A DNA stretch of 64,000 bases from assembly GCA_036867785.1 (NCBI GenBank), contig CP145423.1:496001-560000 (forward strand), given 5' to 3'. This document shows positions 61,066 through 64,000 of this stretch, one piece after another (position 1 is the stretch's first letter; the number at the start of each line of letters is the position of its first letter). Under the pieces are notes generated by a model that was given only the letters and a program-made list of their open reading frames with translations, ran no database searches and was not told the origin of the DNA. Origin of the DNA: Plasmodiophora brassicae (lineage: Eukaryota > Endomyxa: Phytomyxea > Phytomyxea > Plasmodiophorida). A program made the translations under genes and the position numbers.

Positions 61066-63522
61066 ATGGACGTCTGGCGCCGCCTCCAAGTCACCGCGCG
61101 CCGATCGGTGGCGTCCCGGGCGCATCATTCGACCGTTGCGGATCGCTCGGCGCCCGGGCGGTGTCAGGCGTTCGCGGATCGACCCACGATCCCGCTGGCG
61201 GTGGCCACGTTGTCGCAGGAGACGGACGCCGATCGCGGATGGGACGTGTACCGACGCGCGCTGCCGGGCGCGGACACCCGACTGTTCCAGGCCATGATGT
61301 GGTTCTGCATGCGGCACGCGCCGGCGAAGGCCCCGGAGGTGATGCAGGCGGCGGCCGCATCCGGGATCCAGGATCGCCCGTTGCTGATCGCGTTCCTGGG
61401 CGCCTGTCGAGCCGCGTCGCCTCCGATGATGGCGGAGGCCCTGGCGGCGTACGCGTCATCCGGCCCCGGATGCGACGACCGCCTCCTCTACGACCTCGCT
61501 GACATCTGCCGGCGGGCCGGCCGTCCCTGCGCCGCCCTATCGCTCGTCTCGGACGCCATCGACAAGAACGTCAGGTTCGGACCCGGCCTCCTGTCCATGT
61601 TCGCGGCGTGCTGCGCGGCGGCCGGCAGCGAGTCCCCCGACGCCGCCGCCGCCGCCGCCGAGCAACTGCTCAACGTCGTCCGTTCGAACCTGGCCCCCCC
61701 GCCGGACAAGCCGCCGTTCTTCGTCAACGTCGCCAAAGCCCTACTCGCGCATCGTCGCTTTGACTCGGCCGCGTCCGTCCTCACGTTGATGGAGGCGCAC
61801 AACGTCCCGCCGGGGATCCAGATCTACACGCTGATCCTCGCCGGCCTCGCCAGGGCGAATCGCTCCCGTCAGGCGATGGCCGTGTTCCACGCCATGGTGC
61901 GGCGAGGCGTCCCCGTTGACGCGCCCGTGTTCACGTTGCTCGTCAACGCGTGCGGCCGGTGCCGGGACCTGGACGCGCTGCGGTCGCTGCATGCGCACGC
62001 GTACCAGCGGCCGGCTCTGCTGGACGACATTGGCGCCTGCTCGCTGATGTTCGCCTACGATCGTTGCTGGGCGCTGGACGCCGCCGAGCGGATGTTCCTG
62101 GAGCGGTGCGCCGTGTCGGCACCGACGACGGCGATGCTCCACGTGATGATCGTGGCGTACCGGCGCCATGGGCGCCTGGGTGTCGCCGTCGACACGTTCG
62201 AGCGCATGAAGGCGTCCGGGGTGCCGATCCCCGACAGGACACGCCAGAACATGCTCTGCGTGTATTCCAAGGCGGGCCTGGTTGACGAGGCGCTGGACCT
62301 GTTCCGGTCGGCGACGACGAACGTTGACACGTCCGCCTTCGTCATGCTGGTGCAGGCGTGCGCGCGGGATCGTCCCGCGCTCGCCGACCTGCACCGGCAC
62401 GCCATGGAGCGGTCGCTGATGCGTCAGGACGACGTTCTGGTTGCGTTCGTGTCCGCGTACCAGCACGCGGGCGACCTGCCCGCTATCCAGAACCTGCAGG
62501 CGTATGCGTCGGGGACGCTCTTCTGGCAGCACGATGCGGTTCGCAGCGCGTTCATCCTGGCGTACGCGTACTGCAGCAGTATCGACCTGGCCGAACGCGT
62601 GTTCGACGACCGGCGCGCGTCCTGCCTGACGTCCATGGTCGCCGCGTACGCCCAGCACGGGCTCCTGCCGGAAGCCATGGGCGCCTTCCGTCAGTTCACA
62701 GGGGCCGGGTTGCGGCCGAACAGCAACGTGATCGGGCACCTCCTCCAAGCGTGCGCCCGTGCTGGCGCCCTGCACGAGGCAGCGGATCTCGTCTCGGCGC
62801 ACGGTGCCCATTGGGCGCCGGGCCATGCCGTGCACGTCGTCGACCTGTACGGCAGGATCGGCGACCTGGACCACGCCGAGCGCCTCGCTGCCGACGACCT
62901 GCTGTCGCTGATGACCGTTCTCGCCGCTTGCCGATCGCACAAAGACGTGGCTCGTGCCGAACGCGTTCTGGGCCGGATCCGATCGACGGCGCTGTCGCCG
63001 GCGAACGTGCTGGCGGCCGCCTACCGCATCATGTCGGACGTGTACGCGAGCGTTGGCCGTGCTGGCGATGTCGCCCAGCTGCACGACGAGATGCGGGCGA
63101 GGAACCTGACGGTTGTCCCCGGGAGGACCACGGTCATCGTCGACGACCGCGCCGTGCACTTCCGGTCCGGCGACGACGCACACGACCCGAACCTTCGCGA
63201 CGCCCATCGACGTCTGATGAAGGACCTCGAAGCGCACGGGTACGCCACTGACCCGTGCACGGTCGTGTCCAGCGAATCGCCGCTGGACGCGCGACGATCC
63301 GTTCGCGGGCACAGCGAGAAGCTCGCGCTAGCGTTCGCGCTCAGCGCCCCTCTGCCGGCGGGCGCCCCGATCCGCCTGGCGAAAACCACACGGGTCTGCC
63401 CCGATTGCCACGACGCCGCCAAGCGCGTCTCCCAGATCTACGACCGCGACGTCTACCTGCGGGACGAACGACGGCATCACCGGTTCCGGGACGGCCAGTG
63501 CTCCTGTGGAGACGTCTGGTAG
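61066..63522 (+). CDS. PPR protein with DYW cytidine-deaminase domain (organelle RNA editing factor)
   Basis: A single exon of 818 residues. N-terminus MDVWRRLQVTARRSVASRAH is a strong mitochondrial leader. From about residue 70 to 640 there are pentatricopeptide repeats in the plant-type PLS style (IYTLILAGLARANRSRQAMA; MLHVMIVAYRRHGRLGVAVD; CLTSMVAAYAQHGLLPEAMG; DLYGRIGDLDHAERL). E/E+ type sequence (YRIMSDVYASVGRAGDVAQL; HDEMRARNLTVVPGRTTV) leads to the DYW domain: HSEKLALAF (catalytic HSE), CPDCHDAAKRVSQIYDRDVY (zinc CxxCH), then RHHRFRDGQCSCGDVW at the very end. All zinc ligands and the catalytic Glu are present; the terminal triplet is DVW rather than DYW. These proteins bind one RNA site base by base and deaminate C to U. 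Confidence 0.96.
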   Translation: MDVWRRLQVTARRSVASRAHHSTVADRSAPGRCQAFADRPTIPLAVATLSQETDADRGWDVYRRALPGADTRLFQAMMWFCMRHAPAKAPEVMQAAAASGIQDRPLLIAFLGACRAASPPMMAEALAAYASSGPGCDDRLLYDLADICRRAGRPCAALSLVSDAIDKNVRFGPGLLSMFAACCAAAGSESPDAAAAAAEQLLNVVRSNLAPPPDKPPFFVNVAKALLAHRRFDSAASVLTLMEAHNVPPGIQIYTLILAGLARANRSRQAMAVFHAMVRRGVPVDAPVFTLLVNACGRCRDLDALRSLHAHAYQRPALLDDIGACSLMFAYDRCWALDAAERMFLERCAVSAPTTAMLHVMIVAYRRHGRLGVAVDTFERMKASGVPIPDRTRQNMLCVYSKAGLVDEALDLFRSATTNVDTSAFVMLVQACARDRPALADLHRHAMERSLMRQDDVLVAFVSAYQHAGDLPAIQNLQAYASGTLFWQHDAVRSAFILAYAYCSSIDLAERVFDDRRASCLTSMVAAYAQHGLLPEAMGAFRQFTGAGLRPNSNVIGHLLQACARAGALHEAADLVSAHGAHWAPGHAVHVVDLYGRIGDLDHAERLAADDLLSLMTVLAACRSHKDVARAERVLGRIRSTALSPANVLAAAYRIMSDVYASVGRAGDVAQLHDEMRARNLTVVPGRTTVIVDDRAVHFRSGDDAHDPNLRDAHRRLMKDLEAHGYATDPCTVVSSESPLDARRSVRGHSEKLALAFALSAPLPAGAPIRLAKTTRVCPDCHDAAKRVSQIYDRDVYLRDERRHHRFRDGQCSCGDVW

Positions 63523-63708
63523 CGCGTTGACAATAATAAGCAGTCGACATCATCAGTCCGGGTGGAGTGGCACAACAACACAGGGTACTGTACATACGTT
63601 GGCCTTGCCGGGGACGATGGGGCTGGGACGGTCAGCGATCCGGAAGGTACCCACAGTCAGACGGGCGTATTTGGGCGGTGGTGGCGTGGACCGTCGTCGA
63701 CGACGCCC

Positions 63709-64000
63709 ATGTCGTGTCCGGCCCCTGACTTTGAGGGCGCCTATCGCCTCGTGCACGGCCAGCTGCTGGCGCTGCCGCCGACCCTGTCGTACCATTCGAT
63801 TCACCACACGTTCCAGGACGTGCTGCCGTGCTGCATCCAGCTGGCCCAGGAAGAGGGCCTGACGCCTGAACGGACGCTCCTCGTCAAAACCGCTGCGCTC
63901 TTCCACGACACAGGGTACGCGTTGCCGCGTGTTCGGAACCGGCCGCCAGCCTCACCACATGCACGCAGGTTCCTTGACCAGTACGACAAGAACGAGCCGT
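63709..64000 (+). CDS. HD-domain phosphohydrolase, 5' part (runs off window)
   Basis: Exon 1 is 63709-63914; a 54-bp intron (63915-63968) leads into exon 2, which continues past the window. Reads SYHSIHHTFQDVLPCCIQLA, QEEGLTPERTLLVKTAALFH, DTG|FLDQYDKNEP. The H..(HHTxxDV)..HD pattern is that of metal-dependent HD phosphohydrolases, with HH at HSIHHT and the HD pair in LFHDTG. Substrate unknown. The start ATG (MSCPAPDFEGAYRL) is the first in frame after an upstream stop. Confidence 0.75.
   Translation, partial: MSCPAPDFEGAYRLVHGQLLALPPTLSYHSIHHTFQDVLPCCIQLAQEEGLTPERTLLVKTAALFHDTGYALPRVRNRPPASPHARRFLDQYDKNEP

Noticed and set aside
61741-63312. 523-codon open frame opposite the PPR-DYW gene
   Set aside because: Antisense of a high-GC coding region; no protein-like hydropathy or motif.

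Overview
This window is eukaryotic nuclear DNA from a GC-rich, gene-dense genome. Nearly every gene is cut by very short GT-AG introns (34 to 90 bp, mostly 49 to 64 bp; one GC-AG intron), and many neighbours are divergently or convergently packed. Gene content points to a free-living, ciliated protist: a TBC1D31 orthologue, Rab23, a Tctex-type dynein light chain and a two-domain cyclic-nucleotide-binding protein sit beside housekeeping genes (eS10, RRP36, STRAP, DPH5, Mps1/TTK kinase). I cannot place the species. A DYW-type PPR protein, an intron-bearing TilS and a bacterial NAD+-dependent DNA ligase suggest a lineage with bacterial-style organelle information processing and probable C-to-U RNA editing in its mitochondria.

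Layout. 0-7.6 kb: small membrane protein, DGAT2-like acyltransferase, ZIP metal transporter, a decayed transposon ORF, an unresolved multi-exon gene and a secreted tandem-repeat protein. 7.6-10.2 kb: gene-poor, with a 67-bp hairpin and an inverted pair of gene fragments. 10.2-24.8 kb: Mps1/TTK (12 exons resolved), TBC1D31, a PUB-CAP fusion, a GT61 glycosyltransferase, STRAP and eS10. 24.9-30.5 kb: intact Rab23 followed by a graveyard of duplicated pieces (Rab23 pseudogene, two Rab-like tails, an inverted RRP36 fragment) and a 745-bp TA-flanked inverted-repeat transposon. 30.6-43.4 kb: a seven-helix membrane protein, PDZ protein, dynein light chain, coiled-coil protein, RRP36, TilS, a multi-pass protein, F-box/ankyrin protein and a polyQ heat-shock factor. 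43.8-53 kb: LigA, DPH5, small TM protein, ceramide synthase, kynurenine-type aminotransferase, cyclic-nucleotide-binding protein. 53.8-59.7 kb: a tandem segmental duplication with a DegT-family aminotransferase and two intact copies of a proline-rich protein. 59.8-64 kb: ubiquitin-like membrane protein, the PPR-DYW protein and the start of an HD-domain gene.

How genes may work together: LigA, TilS and PPR-DYW each begin with an Arg-rich, acid-poor leader, so one reading is a set of nuclear-encoded organelle DNA-joining, tRNA-modifying and RNA-editing enzymes. Rab23, TBC1D31, the dynein light chain and the cyclic-nucleotide-binding protein fit cilium assembly or signalling. Exon joins were derived by hand from splice sites, frame continuity and family conservation; family names come from recognised motifs, not from database searches.
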